A stretch of DNA of 37,478 nt from a virus. The notes beneath the pieces were generated by a model that worked only from the letters and a program-made list of their open reading frames with translations, had not been told where the DNA came from and made no database searches. The position numbers and the translations under genes are program-made. Shown here in pieces: positions 20,621-28,332 of this stretch (its first letter is position 1; each line of letters opens with the position of its first letter). The DNA lies in the IMG/VR virus record IMGVR_UViG_3300037258_000773, positions 1 through 37,478 of that record. One strand, written 5' to 3'.

Positions 20621-22642
20621 TTGAGGAACAGCGATCCCATTTTTTGGCCAGAAGATTCATTAAACCTATCCCTTCGCCAGGGCATGGAGAAGAACTATTC
20701 GGATAGCATTAATATATTACAAACACAATGGTATCAAGCAGACTTAAATCAAAGATTTACTATTAATGATCAAGAAGTCTGGGGACTAATTTTCCCTGGT
20801 GTTGCGACATATAGACGCAAGATATGGAATTTTAACATTATGAATCCCATATCAGAAGCGATATCTGGCCAGCAAAGGCAAACTCGCAAAAGTTCAGCAG
20901 TTATACCAGTCCGTAATGGCACGCAAAAGACGGCGGATCAGCTTACAAAATGCCTCTATCACAATCACAAAGAGGGCTTTCATACCACATTCAGTGATGC
21001 ATTTCAGCTAGGAGCCATAATCCAGGGTCTAGGATTCATGTACATGTATGGGGATAGTACAAAAGATCCCTTAAGCCCAGATCCACGATGGCGCTATATT
21101 GACATGAAATCGTGCCTTTTTGATCCATATTTCCGCAAGCACGACATGAGCGATGCCCGTTTCTGGTGGGTAAGAACCTTTTTCGATGCTCAAGAAGCTG
21201 CCCTTATGTATCCGCAATTTGGAGATGAAATCCTATCTCTTCCTAAAGGCACATATCGCGATGACAAATTTTACTACATGCCAGAAGTTTATCAAATCCA
21301 ATTCCCGAACCTCATTGCTTTCGACGAGTACTGGTATCTAACAAGTAGAGAAGCTACGTTTCTAGTCGATAAGAAGACAGAGGAATGTCAAGAATTTCAG
21401 GGGACTAAAGATCAGCTTAAAGAAATCATGATGGCTTTCAAGGGAAAACTAGCTACCCTCAAGAAGCAAGTACCTACGGTGCGTAGAAGTATTATATTAA
21501 ACGATAGAGTCATTGTCGATGAGCCGAACCCATATGGCATGGATCGTTACCCTGTCGTGCCTATGCTGGCTTTCTTCACAGCAGACACGCCCTACTACGC
21601 GTATAAATTCAATTCACCTATGACAATGCTTCGCGATTGTCAGTATCTTTTAAACCGCCTCAAGGTTTCCAACTTGGAAATACTTGATGCTCAGCAGCAG
21701 GGATTGAAGGTCAAGAAAGGCGCCTTGGTCACTCCGGAAGATGCTCTAAATTCAGGGCATGGGCGAGTCCTCTCAATCGACCCAGAATTTCAAATGGATG
21801 ATGTTCAGGCAATGCCTATTGTCCCTCCTTCTCCGGTCATGCTGCAAATGGAAGAGATGCTAAAGGGCATCTTCTTCAATATCGCCGGTATTGATCCTAG
21901 CGCTATGGGCATGGATATCGACGATAAGGCTGGCATCATAACCATGATGCGGCAGGCGGCAACCGCTAGGAACTTACAAAGACTATTTGATCAGGCTGAT
22001 GAGTCACAGAGACTATGTGCCGATATTGAGATTGAATACATTCAGAAAAATTGGACTTTTGGGAAAGTACGACAGGTTATCGGTGAAGAACCTACAGCTG
22101 AATTTGATAGTAAAATATTCTTTAAATATGGCTGTAAGGTCGTTCAAGCGGCTCTTACGGAATCCCAACAACAATTAGAATTAGCTCAGATTCTTCATTT
22201 TCAGCAGCTGTATCCTGATCTACTACCCCCCGATGAGGTGCTAGAGTGCATGACAGTACAAAATAAAGACCGTATCATTGAAAAGGTCATGGCTAGGCAG
22301 AAAGCGCAGCAAGAGCAGCAACAGAAAATGGAAGAGTTACAAATGCAACAAATGCAAGTCGACAACATGACTAAAGTAGCTTATGCCCATAGTCAAGAAG
22401 GACTAGCAAAAGAACGGGTAGCAAAAATCCAGACTGATTCAGCCGTAGCGCAAGATAAGTTACGTCGGGCTCATCAAGAAGATACTGCTAGCTTACTCAA
22501 CGTCGTAAAAGCTCTAAAAGAATTGAGGGGGATGGATTTAGATCATTTAATGCAGCAAGTCGAAATACTTAATGCCTTAAGTCCTTCTGCTAATCCTGAA
22601 AAAGAAGTAGTTGCGAATAACCAAAATGTTGCAGGACAATAA
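20621..22642 (+). CDS. Portal protein, P22-like (673 aa), TTG start
   Basis: The order of motifs fits P22-type portals of podoviruses: NIMNPISEAISGQQRQTRKS, GLGFMYMYGDSTKDP, RWRYIDMKSCLFDPYFRKHD, a middle domain with MDRYPVVPMLAFF, and the long crown helix GIDPSAMGMDIDDKAGIITM. A Gln-rich coiled barrel follows (KAQQEQQQKMEELQMQQMQV), which in P22 forms the long barrel inside the head. Twelve copies form the DNA entry ring at one vertex. The start appears to be TTG 20621 with GAGAGGG about 12 bases upstream, so translation may be weak by design. It lies between terminase and scaffold, as expected. Confidence 0.92.
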   Translation: MRNSDPIFWPEDSLNLSLRQGMEKNYSDSINILQTQWYQADLNQRFTINDQEVWGLIFPGVATYRRKIWNFNIMNPISEAISGQQRQTRKSSAVIPVRNGTQKTADQLTKCLYHNHKEGFHTTFSDAFQLGAIIQGLGFMYMYGDSTKDPLSPDPRWRYIDMKSCLFDPYFRKHDMSDARFWWVRTFFDAQEAALMYPQFGDEILSLPKGTYRDDKFYYMPEVYQIQFPNLIAFDEYWYLTSREATFLVDKKTEECQEFQGTKDQLKEIMMAFKGKLATLKKQVPTVRRSIILNDRVIVDEPNPYGMDRYPVVPMLAFFTADTPYYAYKFNSPMTMLRDCQYLLNRLKVSNLEILDAQQQGLKVKKGALVTPEDALNSGHGRVLSIDPEFQMDDVQAMPIVPPSPVMLQMEEMLKGIFFNIAGIDPSAMGMDIDDKAGIITMMRQAATARNLQRLFDQADESQRLCADIEIEYIQKNWTFGKVRQVIGEEPTAEFDSKIFFKYGCKVVQAALTESQQQLELAQILHFQQLYPDLLPPDEVLECMTVQNKDRIIEKVMARQKAQQEQQQKMEELQMQQMQVDNMTKVAYAHSQEGLAKERVAKIQTDSAVAQDKLRRAHQEDTASLLNVVKALKELRGMDLDHLMQQVEILNALSPSANPEKEVVANNQNVAGQ

Positions 22643-22651
22643 AAATATGAA

Positions 22652-22663
22652 TAAACCGGTTTA
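22652..22663. repeat. 12-bp perfect palindrome after the portal gene
   Basis: TAAACCGGTTTA reads the same on both strands and lies 10 bases after the portal stop. It could be a regulator binding site or a short hairpin. The next gene begins 15 bases later. Confidence 0.45.
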
Positions 22664-22677
22664 AACAAGGTATCATT

Positions 22678-22875
22678 ATGAAAGAGAAAATGTCAAAAAG
22701 GGGCTACGAACAGGGAGACATGAAACCCACTGTTGAAAGCTATCAAAAACCTGAAAAAGCTTTTTCCCAAAAAGATGAGAATAAGACGACGGAATATATC
22801 GAAAGACAAGATAGACGTCAGGACGAAATGGGCAAAGACGTCGATAAACAAGCATATCGTGGCAGATATTCTTAA
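22678..22875 (+). CDS. Small charged protein (65 aa)
   Basis: A very hydrophilic, probably disordered peptide (MSKRGYEQGDMKPTVESYQK, then ERQDRRQDEMGKDVDKQAYR) with no hydrophobic core. The start follows AAGGTATCATT. It lies between portal and scaffold, followed by a 59-aa protein of similar character. Possibly a minor virion or assembly factor, but nothing recognisable. Confidence 0.5.
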   Translation: MKEKMSKRGYEQGDMKPTVESYQKPEKAFSQKDENKTTEYIERQDRRQDEMGKDVDKQAYRGRYS

Positions 22876-22887
22876 TAGGAGAAAAAA

Positions 22888-23067
22888 ATGCCTAAACGAG
22901 AAAATTCTAAGCGTAATGAGGTAGAAGTTCAAAAGGGACCCATTAGTATGGAGGAGCAATACTCGCTCAATTTTCGTCGGGAACCTGAACACACTGCGCG
23001 CGATTTGGAAGACAACAAGATGCGTCAAGATAAAATGACTCTGACCTTGCATGTTCCAAAGCAGTAA
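22888..23067 (+). CDS. Small charged protein (59 aa)
   Basis: Behind a good TAGGAGAAAAAA ribosome binding site the frame encodes a polar peptide (VEVQKGPISMEEQYSLNFRR followed by EPEHTARDLEDNKMRQDKMT). It ends the plus-strand transcript just before a terminator-like hairpin. It resembles the preceding small protein in composition. Unknown function. Confidence 0.55.
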   Translation: MPKRENSKRNEVEVQKGPISMEEQYSLNFRREPEHTARDLEDNKMRQDKMTLTLHVPKQ

Positions 23068-23088
23068 TTGCATACTTTCTTTATTCGG

Positions 23089-23118
23089 GTTAAGAAATCG
23101 CGTTCTTAACTCACTTTC
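23089..23118 (+). terminator. Likely terminator after the portal operon
   Basis: GTTAAGAA (23089-23096) and TTCTTAAC (23103-23110) form an eight-base perfect stem with a six-base loop, followed by a T-rich stretch (TCACTTTCTTTTT, 23111-23123). The stem is AT-rich, so strength is moderate. Confidence 0.6.
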
Positions 23119-23184
23119 TTTTTAAATATATTTGACACGTATATTATCCCTATTTGTGTTATATCAAAAATGTATAGGAGATAT

Positions 23185-23418
23185 ATGTCTGTCAAAAAAA
23201 AAATAACACATTCCGAAAAAATGTTCGTAGAGCAACACGCCACGGTGAAAGCAGGTAGATATTCGGACTTTAGAAATATTTTAATCCGTATTCCTATCGG
23301 CATTTTAAATGAAATAGACCAGGAAATTCAAAAGAAACCGTGGATAAATAGAACGCAATGGATTGTAGAAGCCATACATGAAAAATTAACGGATCAATCC
23401 GATGCCGACTGTATGTAG
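23185..23418 (+). CDS. Ribbon-helix-helix DNA-binding protein (77 aa)
   Basis: The segment RNILIRIPIGILNEIDQEIQ followed by KKPWINRTQWIVEAIHEKL is a standard Arc/CopG ribbon-helix-helix unit: one strand, helix A, a turn with N-R-T-Q, and helix B. It would bind DNA as a dimer of dimers. I start it at ATG 23185, after ATAGGAG; a further ATG at 23170 adds only MYRRY and lies over the SD. A perfect TTGACA box stands upstream (23132-23137), but without a clear -10 box at proper spacing. It may regulate late genes or its own promoter. Confidence 0.82.
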   Translation: MSVKKKITHSEKMFVEQHATVKAGRYSDFRNILIRIPIGILNEIDQEIQKKPWINRTQWIVEAIHEKLTDQSDADCM

Positions 23419-23725
23419 TCATTGCAGACAGGATGTCTTGGAATGCGCATGCCTTGGGAGATATACTCTCCAAAAGGTGTGCGGTTCCGGGTGTCCCTAC
23501 AAATTTAATCACGTTTACACGCACTTAAACCTTGTGAGAAAACCTATGACAGAAGCTATCGATCCTACAGCTAATAAGCCAGAAGTAAAATGGATAAATA
23601 TTCGAGGGCGAGAAGAACACGAGGCAATAATCAAAGATGCTGCCTGGTGTGAAGAACTGGGATTAGATCAAACGTACGAGATTATGGTATATCTCAAACG
23701 GTGGGGAACGTGGCTAAGCAAGTAA
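23402..23725 (+). CDS. Zinc-finger-type small protein (107 aa)
   Basis: The N-terminus has two Cys pairs (CSHC near residue 5 and CAC...CGSGC from about 15 to 31), suggesting one zinc site. The C-terminal part is mixed alpha/beta (VKWINIRGREEHEAIIKDAA, then WCEELGLDQTYEIMVYLKRW). It overlaps the RHH gene by 17 bases and the opposite-strand gene by 12. No enzyme signature is visible; its role with the RHH regulator is unknown. Confidence 0.55.
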   Translation: MPTVCSHCRQDVLECACLGRYTLQKVCGSGCPYKFNHVYTHLNLVRKPMTEAIDPTANKPEVKWINIRGREEHEAIIKDAAWCEELGLDQTYEIMVYLKRWGTWLSK

Positions 23726-24265
23726 AATTATAGGCTTTTTTTCCACTTGAGGAGATCCAAGAAGATAATCCCCTCGATAAAGTTCGTTTTCTATCCAGTT
23801 ACCTTCTTCATCTTTTTTGAAACCAAAGTATTCTAACTGGATATTTTCCCAGCGCTTAATCATTTGGATGTAATCATGATCATAAAAATCGGGATTCATT
23901 AAAATGTTCATCATTTGTGTTCTGTGAGGTAATTCCCAACAAAAATAGACCGTTCCTCCCGGATAAACATGGAAAACCATGCTATCTTGCTCAGGATAGG
24001 GTCTATATTTGGTGATTTTGCGTATTCGAACAAGTCCGCGTTTAAGCATGAGGTCATATTTTTCATATATGGCCAAGTAGAAAGGTTTCCCATTCATTTC
24101 TTTTTCGCCAACTTCGATGGCTTCATTAATGTCTTTTACTAAATCTTTTTTGATTTCGTGATTGACATCTCCGATTATGACTCCTTTTTCACCGTTAATC
24201 TGCGCATCGCGGTATATTTTCCCCGCAGTTTCTCTATTTGGATCAAATGTCGATTCGAATTCCAT
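23714..24265 (-). CDS. Phage protein of unknown function (183 aa)
   Basis: A well-formed protein on the opposite strand. The first half is charged (GEKGVIIGDVNHEIKKDLVK, then KPFYLAIYEKYDLMLKRGLV) and the second carries the aromatic block TKYRPYPEQDSMVFHVYPGG followed by TVYFCWELPHRTQMMNILMN. The last block, PEQDSMVFxV...xxCWELPH, is familiar from uncharacterised phage proteins. The start at 24265 follows GAAGGTAA. Together with the next minus-strand zinc gene it forms an inverted pair between portal and scaffold. Confidence 0.68.
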   Translation of the reverse strand: MEFESTFDPNRETAGKIYRDAQINGEKGVIIGDVNHEIKKDLVKDINEAIEVGEKEMNGKPFYLAIYEKYDLMLKRGLVRIRKITKYRPYPEQDSMVFHVYPGGTVYFCWELPHRTQMMNILMNPDFYDHDYIQMIKRWENIQLEYFGFKKDEEGNWIENELYRGDYLLGSPQVEKKPIILLA

Positions 24266-24294
24266 TTACCTTCTCCCTTTTTTGAAGCACCTTC

Positions 24295-24567
24295 TTATGT
24301 TCTAACTTTCCTAGTCCAATGGTTGTGGATTTGTTTTTTGTGGCCTTTTTCAGCACATTCACAGCAACAAAAGACCGTTCTCTGTCTTTTTTTATTACCT
24401 TCAAGTTGGATGATTTTCTTGTCGCAAGTACGACAAAACATGCCTGGTTTGGATCGCTTTTCCGTTGATTTCGTTAGTTTTATCCTATAAACACAGCGAT
24501 AACAAAATTTCTGATTATTTATATAATCACTAACTAATCTTTCAACTTTGCAATTATCGCAAATCAT
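24295..24567 (-). CDS. Cys-rich zinc-ribbon protein (90 aa)
   Basis: Eleven cysteines lie in CxxC or near-CxxC pairs: CDNC and CYRC (an N-terminal ribbon), then CRTC and CCCEC (a second ribbon), followed by a basic HKKQIHNHW tail. The spacing is that of zinc ribbons found in HNH nucleases and recombination-associated proteins, but no HNH catalytic triad is visible. An AAGG SD and a good minus-strand promoter (24588-24616) precede it. DNA-binding is likely; the precise role is unknown. Confidence 0.68.
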   Translation of the reverse strand: MICDNCKVERLVSDYINNQKFCYRCVYRIKLTKSTEKRSKPGMFCRTCDKKIIQLEGNKKRQRTVFCCCECAEKGHKKQIHNHWTRKVRT

Positions 24568-24587
24568 ATAACCTTAATTTATTTTGA

Positions 24588-24616
24588 CTTATATTATTTT
24601 TATTAAACAAAGTCAA
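24588..24616 (-). promoter_or_regulatory. Predicted promoter for the minus-strand pair 24567-23714
   Basis: On the minus strand TTGACT (24611-24616) and TATAAG (24588-24593) are 17 bases apart, a strong sigma70-type match, about 20 bases before the gene start at 24567. TTGACTT on the plus strand (24584-24590) mirrors AAGTCAA (24610-24616), a 7-bp inverted repeat, so a dimeric regulator could bind here. Confidence 0.6.
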
Positions 24617-24703
24617 TGTAAGGCGCAAATAAGACGGAGTAGCCTTCTGTCACGGCGTAATTTATGTGTGGGACTAGCCGACCACCGAACAAAGAGGAAA
24701 TTC

Positions 24704-25471
24704 ATGACTGAAATGGAAAACCAAAACAGCGCAGTTCAAGAGATAGCAACTCAGGTTGAAAACCAAGTCAATGAAGTGAAAGAGACACAGCAGCCAGTTC
24801 AGGAACCGGTCACAAACCAGCACTTGAAGGCTATGCGTCTTAAGAATGCCGAACTCGAAAGAGAACTGAGACAGCTTCGAGAAAATCAGATGGCCATTAT
24901 GCAAGCCCAGCTTTCAAGTGCGCCAGCTGCCAAACAAGAAGTAGATGAGTTCGATAAGATCGGTGATGAAGAGTTCATTCCTTTAGGTAAGGTGAAGAAA
25001 CTAGCTGAGAGAAATACTCAGAAAGCCCTCAAAAATACCGAGGAACTTGTGCGTCAAGAGGTTCAAAAAGCCCTCAAGAAGCAAGAGGATACTCAATTCA
25101 TGGATCGCTTGAATCGTCAGTACTCAGATTTCTCCGAGATCGTCAATCCGGAAACTTTATCAATTTTGGAAGAAAAGGAACCAGAATTGGCGGCGACGAT
25201 AGCGGATCTGAAAGACCCGTATAAAATCGGAGTTCAAAGCTACAAATACATCAAAGCGATGGGACTTTCCCAGGCAGCAAATGAAAGTAGGAGAGATAAG
25301 GAAGTAGATAAGGCGATTATAAAGTCAGAAAAGGCGGTGACGTCTCCTATGGCATATGATAAGCGTCCTATTGCCCAGGCTTTCAAACTTACTGATGCTA
25401 TGAAGAAAGATTTATATCGCGAAATGCATGGATATGCAGCTCTCGCCAGTTCGGTTCCCGAAATGACCTAG
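24704..25471 (+). CDS. Scaffold-type head assembly protein (255 aa)
   Basis: The start ATG 24704 follows AGAGGAAATTC; an open frame further upstream is not used. The protein is acidic to neutral, helical and rich in Gln, Glu and Lys (EIATQVENQVNEVKETQQPV, then LKNAELERELRQLRENQMAI), with a coiled coil and a C-terminal region ending KKDLYREMHGYAALASSVPE. This composition and a place directly before the capsid gene are typical of scaffold proteins, which guide capsid assembly and then leave. It has no protease motif. It ends 21 bases before the capsid start. Confidence 0.82.
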   Translation: MTEMENQNSAVQEIATQVENQVNEVKETQQPVQEPVTNQHLKAMRLKNAELERELRQLRENQMAIMQAQLSSAPAAKQEVDEFDKIGDEEFIPLGKVKKLAERNTQKALKNTEELVRQEVQKALKKQEDTQFMDRLNRQYSDFSEIVNPETLSILEEKEPELAATIADLKDPYKIGVQSYKYIKAMGLSQAANESRRDKEVDKAIIKSEKAVTSPMAYDKRPIAQAFKLTDAMKKDLYREMHGYAALASSVPEMT

Positions 25472-25492
25472 TAGGTCAAGGGAACAAAAACT

Positions 25493-25771
25493 ATGACAGT
25501 ATCAATCGCATCGTTGCCACCGCAAATTCAACAGCGGTACAACGCAAAATTACTGTCCACTCCAGAGCACAACCTGATTCATCAGTTATTTGCCACACCC
25601 GTGGAATTGCCTGATAATCAAGGTTTCATCGACAGACAGTCTCGTTATGACAGACTGGACCTGTTTGAAGTGCCTTTGGACGATGGACAAAACAACCCAC
25701 CTCCTCAGCAGCTTAACCGCGTTGACGTGGATAATGACCTGTGGTCCACATGGGATGAATACGCGGCATAA
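25493..25771 (+). CDS. Major capsid protein, exon 1 (intron-split gene)
   Basis: This is the N-terminal part of an N4-gp56/P22-like major capsid protein: IASLPPQIQQRYNAKLLSTP, a loop FIDRQSRYDRLDLFEVPLDD, then PPPQQLNRVDVDNDLWSTWD. The frame stops at TAA 25769 in the middle of a conserved strand (WDEYAA), and the rest of the protein resumes 770 bases later in exon 2. The exon is expected to end at T25760 or T25769; in the first case U56-U60 pairs with GUUCG at 25781-25785 as a group I P1 helix with the required U-G pair. The SD is AGGGAAC. Without splicing, only a useless 92-aa peptide would be made. Confidence 0.88.
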   Translation: MTVSIASLPPQIQQRYNAKLLSTPEHNLIHQLFATPVELPDNQGFIDRQSRYDRLDLFEVPLDDGQNNPPPQQLNRVDVDNDLWSTWDEYAA

Positions 25772-26524
25772 ATGTGCAGGGTTCGCGTATACGCCACTTA
25801 TATCGTTTTAACGAGACAAGTGACGATAACCAACGAGGATAGAATTGTGTCCTCGGTAAATCTACTCTGATTGACTTGGAACCCCTAACGGATAAGACGA
25901 GGGCGACAGGGCGGAAGGATTTATAAGTTTGTGAATATTGATAGAGGATAAAAGACGATGACATTCGCAGCGAGCATAAAATTGTTCGGCAGTGAGTTTG
26001 GATCTAATTACCCCTTTTTCTGGGAGAAAATAGGTCTTTCTCATTCTCAACATGATTTCGCAATGATGTTTTTTTATTCTCAAATAAGGAAGAAGGCTAG
26101 GAAGCAATTTATCCAAGCACTCTCCAGTTACATTAGCTTCGTAAACTGTTCGGCGATTGAGGTGTTTTCTTTTTTTAGAAACTACTTTTTCCCAATAATG
26201 GATGCCCAAAAATTCTTGAAGCCATTTCATAATGGATTCATCAACCGAGGCAAATTTAAGAACTGTTCTATGTACGACAGGATAAAAACCTGTTTTAGCT
26301 TTGACGGTATCGATGTAAAAGCACCCATCTCCGTCGATGTAACCAGCGAGATAAGCAAAGTTAAATTCTTCCATAATAACTCCTTTACTACAGTATACAT
26401 AGATGTAGAATATAGATCTACCGTAAACGACTAAGTGAGTGGACTCCGGAAGGAGATGCGATAGTCTGATCTCATGGGAGACTATGAGAGGGAGATCCGA
26501 AGAGGTTTCCCCGCCTAGAAATAG
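25761..26524 (+). mobile_element. Group I intron in the major capsid gene
   Basis: The core can be drawn by hand: P1 (TGAAT/GTTCG), two stem-loops (CACTT..AAGTG at 25795-25823 with TCGTT/AACGA inside; CGAGGA/TCCTCG at about 25833-25855), P3 (CTACTC 25862-25867 with GAGTGG 26437-26442), the GGAACCCCUAACGGA block for P4-P6 (about 25880), P7 (GACTA 26429-26433 with TAGTC 26462-26466), P8 (CTCC-GGAA-GGAG 26444-26455). The S region GATAGTCTG resembles that of the T4 td intron. The last base is probably G26524. A LAGLIDADG gene lies antisense within it. Splice sites are my estimate; the core is well supported. Confidence 0.85.
25862..26374 (-). CDS. LAGLIDADG homing endonuclease, antisense inside the intron
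   Basis: The 170-aa protein starts MEEFNFAYLAGYIDGDGCFY: one LAGLIDADG helix with its catalytic acid (D in GDG), so it should work as a homodimer like I-CreI. Later blocks fit that family: GFYPVVHRTVLKFASVDESI, WLQEFLGIHYWEKV, then LLPSLLPYLRIKKHHCEIML. The start has GTAAAGGAGTTATT on the minus strand, so it is read opposite to the capsid message and independently of splicing. Its last 20 or so codons (NPSALSPSSYPLGVPSQSE) cover P3-P6 of the intron on the other strand, and its stop falls exactly at the P3 strand. It would cut intronless capsid genes and spread the intron. Confidence 0.93.
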   Translation of the reverse strand: MEEFNFAYLAGYIDGDGCFYIDTVKAKTGFYPVVHRTVLKFASVDESIMKWLQEFLGIHYWEKVVSKKRKHLNRRTVYEANVTGECLDKLLPSLLPYLRIKKHHCEIMLRMRKTYFLPEKGVIRSKLTAEQFYARCECHRLLSSINIHKLINPSALSPSSYPLGVPSQSE

Positions 26525-27186
26525 GTCATAAAAGTAACAGTGTGCCAGTTCTTAATAGCGCCGCGGCTCGCCTCGGACAAAGTTTAAGAGAAACTCAGGA
26601 CGCTCTCCAAAGAGACAATTTGGAAAGTTCTGGTTCCATTATCAATTGTGTAGGGGGAACTGATGGCGATATTCCCACTGAGATGACTATCACAGATGTG
26701 GATGACGTCTTCACTGTTCTTCAGAACAATAGCGGTGAGTACATAACAAATATCGTAGAAGCCGAACTGCGTTTCGGAACATCACCAATAGGCGATGCAT
26801 ACGGTTGTATGTTAACTACTCGCATGATTCCTGTTCTGTACAACATGACTGGTTTCATCAAGAAATTCCAATATCCGAACATCTCCCAAACGCTGACTAC
26901 GGAAATTGGCGGAGCTAATAACATCCGCTTCTTTGCTTCTGAACAGGGTTCTGTCTCTCCTAATGCTTCAATGCTTGGAAATGACATTGCTAACTGTTTC
27001 GTATCAGCTAAAGAGGCATACAAAGTTGTTTGGCAAGCAGGTGGTAAAGCTCGCTTTATCTATTTGCCTCCTGGTTACAACAACGATCCCTGCATGCTAC
27101 GGCATACAGCAGGTTGTTCGTTCTACCAAGGTCAATGCATCACAAATGACCTCTGGCTCCAAAATTTACGCTCAACAGGAATATAA
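26525..27186 (+). CDS. Major capsid protein, exon 2
   Basis: The reading resumes with VPVLNSAAARLGQSLRETQD and ALQRDNLESSGSIINCVGG, the conserved central block of N4-gp56-type coat proteins, followed by TDVDDVFTVLQNNSGEYITN, GDAYGCMLTTRMIPVL, GSVSPNASMLGND and the ending YQGQCITNDLWLQNLRS. GTG 26542 has no ribosome binding site and is not a start. The exon probably begins at 26525, adding HKSNS before VPVLN if joined to a T. The spliced protein would be about 310 aa, somewhat short for the family, with the HK97-like fold expected. AGGAGG after its stop starts the next gene. Confidence 0.88.
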
Positions 27187-27198
27187 GGAGGTCATTTT

Positions 27199-28275
27199 AT
27201 GTTGCCATATAGCTTTATTGGAAAATGGAATTATGTAAATCCAGCTACCCCTGTCGCGGTAAATATTCCGATGACAGACAAACCCGATTGGGTTTTTGTA
27301 AAAAATATAACAAATTGGGGAGATACCACAGCTGTAACAAGCATCGAATCCGAATGGTTTAGTGGCATGGCTTCGGGAGCATACCTCTCTGAAGATCAGA
27401 CAGTGACAACCAATGCTTTGGCCAGCAATACGGGAACTTCCGGTGGTTTTACTTTCATTGACCAAACTAATCCTCCAACTTTTACAAAAGTTGTGGTTAG
27501 CGCGGTTAATGGAACAACATTTGTTGTCTCAACAGGAACTACTACAGGTATCAGTGTAGGAGATCTTGTCCGGTTAATTAACATAACTGGAGCGCATCAA
27601 ATCAGTGGACCCAACCTTTACCAAGTAACAGCCGTTTCTCCTGGTGCCAGCATAACACTTGGTTATGCCGCATCGGCTGTTAGCGCTGGTTTGGTAGTTG
27701 CAAACGGAACGACTGGCTTTTACCAAAAAGTCTATCCAAGTCAGTTTCTGCCCAACACATTGCCAGTTGCTTACATCACGCAAGCAACTCAAGCAGTCGT
27801 GTACTTCTTCAGACAAAACCCATACACACCAGGGGAACTGGTAGATTTCCAAATCCCAACGCCTTACGGCATGACTCAGCTGAGCAATTTAACAGCTAAG
27901 TCAGGAAGCGGACCATTTACAAGCGATCCTTCCGGAGCAGCTAGGGTCTTGAGTGTAACTAATTCCGCAACTGTCTCTTCTATCACCATAGATGTCGACA
28001 CGACTGGATTTACTGCATTCCAATATCCAACATCGGCAGCTTTTGTCAATGGAGCTTCTCCTGCGGTATGTATTCCTGCTGGCTCAGGTGTTGTGCCTTT
28101 CAATGGAAGTGCAACAATTCCTGCATCGCCTCCAGGAACAAATCTGGCGGATGCATTTGATAATCGGTCTCAATATGTCATGAACCTTGGACTGTCAGTG
28201 GTAGGACCTGCCAGTGCAAACATGGTTGTAATGGCATTTAAGGCTGATTTCAATAACGGCGTAACTAACGCGTAA
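27199..28275 (+). CDS. Capsid-surface or decoration-type protein (358 aa)
   Basis: It lies 12 bases after the capsid gene with a strong AGGAGG SD. The sequence is beta-rich and low in charge. One part (about residues 92-150, TKVVVSAVNGTTFVVSTGTT, GDLVRLINITGAHQISGPN) resembles the FCCH-like beta domain found in several tail proteins here. The C-terminal region (about 195-310; AYITQATQAVVYFFRQNPYT, PAVCIPAGSGVVPFNGSA, NLADAFDNRSQY) clearly matches the 135-aa protein at 28695. Proteins in this place often decorate the head or form head fibres. The exact role is inferred; the paralogy is visible. Confidence 0.72.
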   Translation: MLPYSFIGKWNYVNPATPVAVNIPMTDKPDWVFVKNITNWGDTTAVTSIESEWFSGMASGAYLSEDQTVTTNALASNTGTSGGFTFIDQTNPPTFTKVVVSAVNGTTFVVSTGTTTGISVGDLVRLINITGAHQISGPNLYQVTAVSPGASITLGYAASAVSAGLVVANGTTGFYQKVYPSQFLPNTLPVAYITQATQAVVYFFRQNPYTPGELVDFQIPTPYGMTQLSNLTAKSGSGPFTSDPSGAARVLSVTNSATVSSITIDVDTTGFTAFQYPTSAAFVNGASPAVCIPAGSGVVPFNGSATIPASPPGTNLADAFDNRSQYVMNLGLSVVGPASANMVVMAFKADFNNGVTNA

Positions 28276-28285
28276 AAAAACCAAT

Positions 28286-28312
28286 GGAGGGGAATATAAA
28301 AGCCCCTCCTTT
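28286..28312 (+). terminator. Likely terminator between capsid and tail genes
   Basis: GGAGGGG (28286-28292) and CCCCTCC (28303-28309) make a GC-only seven-base stem with a 10-base loop, followed by TTTAATT. The short T-tract suggests partial termination, which would give more capsid than tail message. Confidence 0.68.
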
Positions 28313-28332
28313 AATTAAAGGATTTACAATCT

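Noticed and set aside
24600-24700. Possible tRNA or small RNA upstream of the scaffold gene
   Set aside because: The GC-rich stretch does not fold into a cloverleaf by eye and lacks a T-loop GTTCRAN sequence; no tRNA gene was found in the window.
25769-25771. The early stop in the capsid gene as a sequencing error or pseudogene
   Set aside because: About 770 bases with a LAGLIDADG gene and a pairable group I core separate the two halves, and both halves keep conserved capsid sequence, so an intron explains the break better than an error.
25958-26434. A 158-codon plus-strand open frame across the intron
   Set aside because: It is the mirror of the LAGLIDADG gene: composition is odd, there is no proper SD and no recognisable domain, while the minus strand encodes a clear endonuclease.
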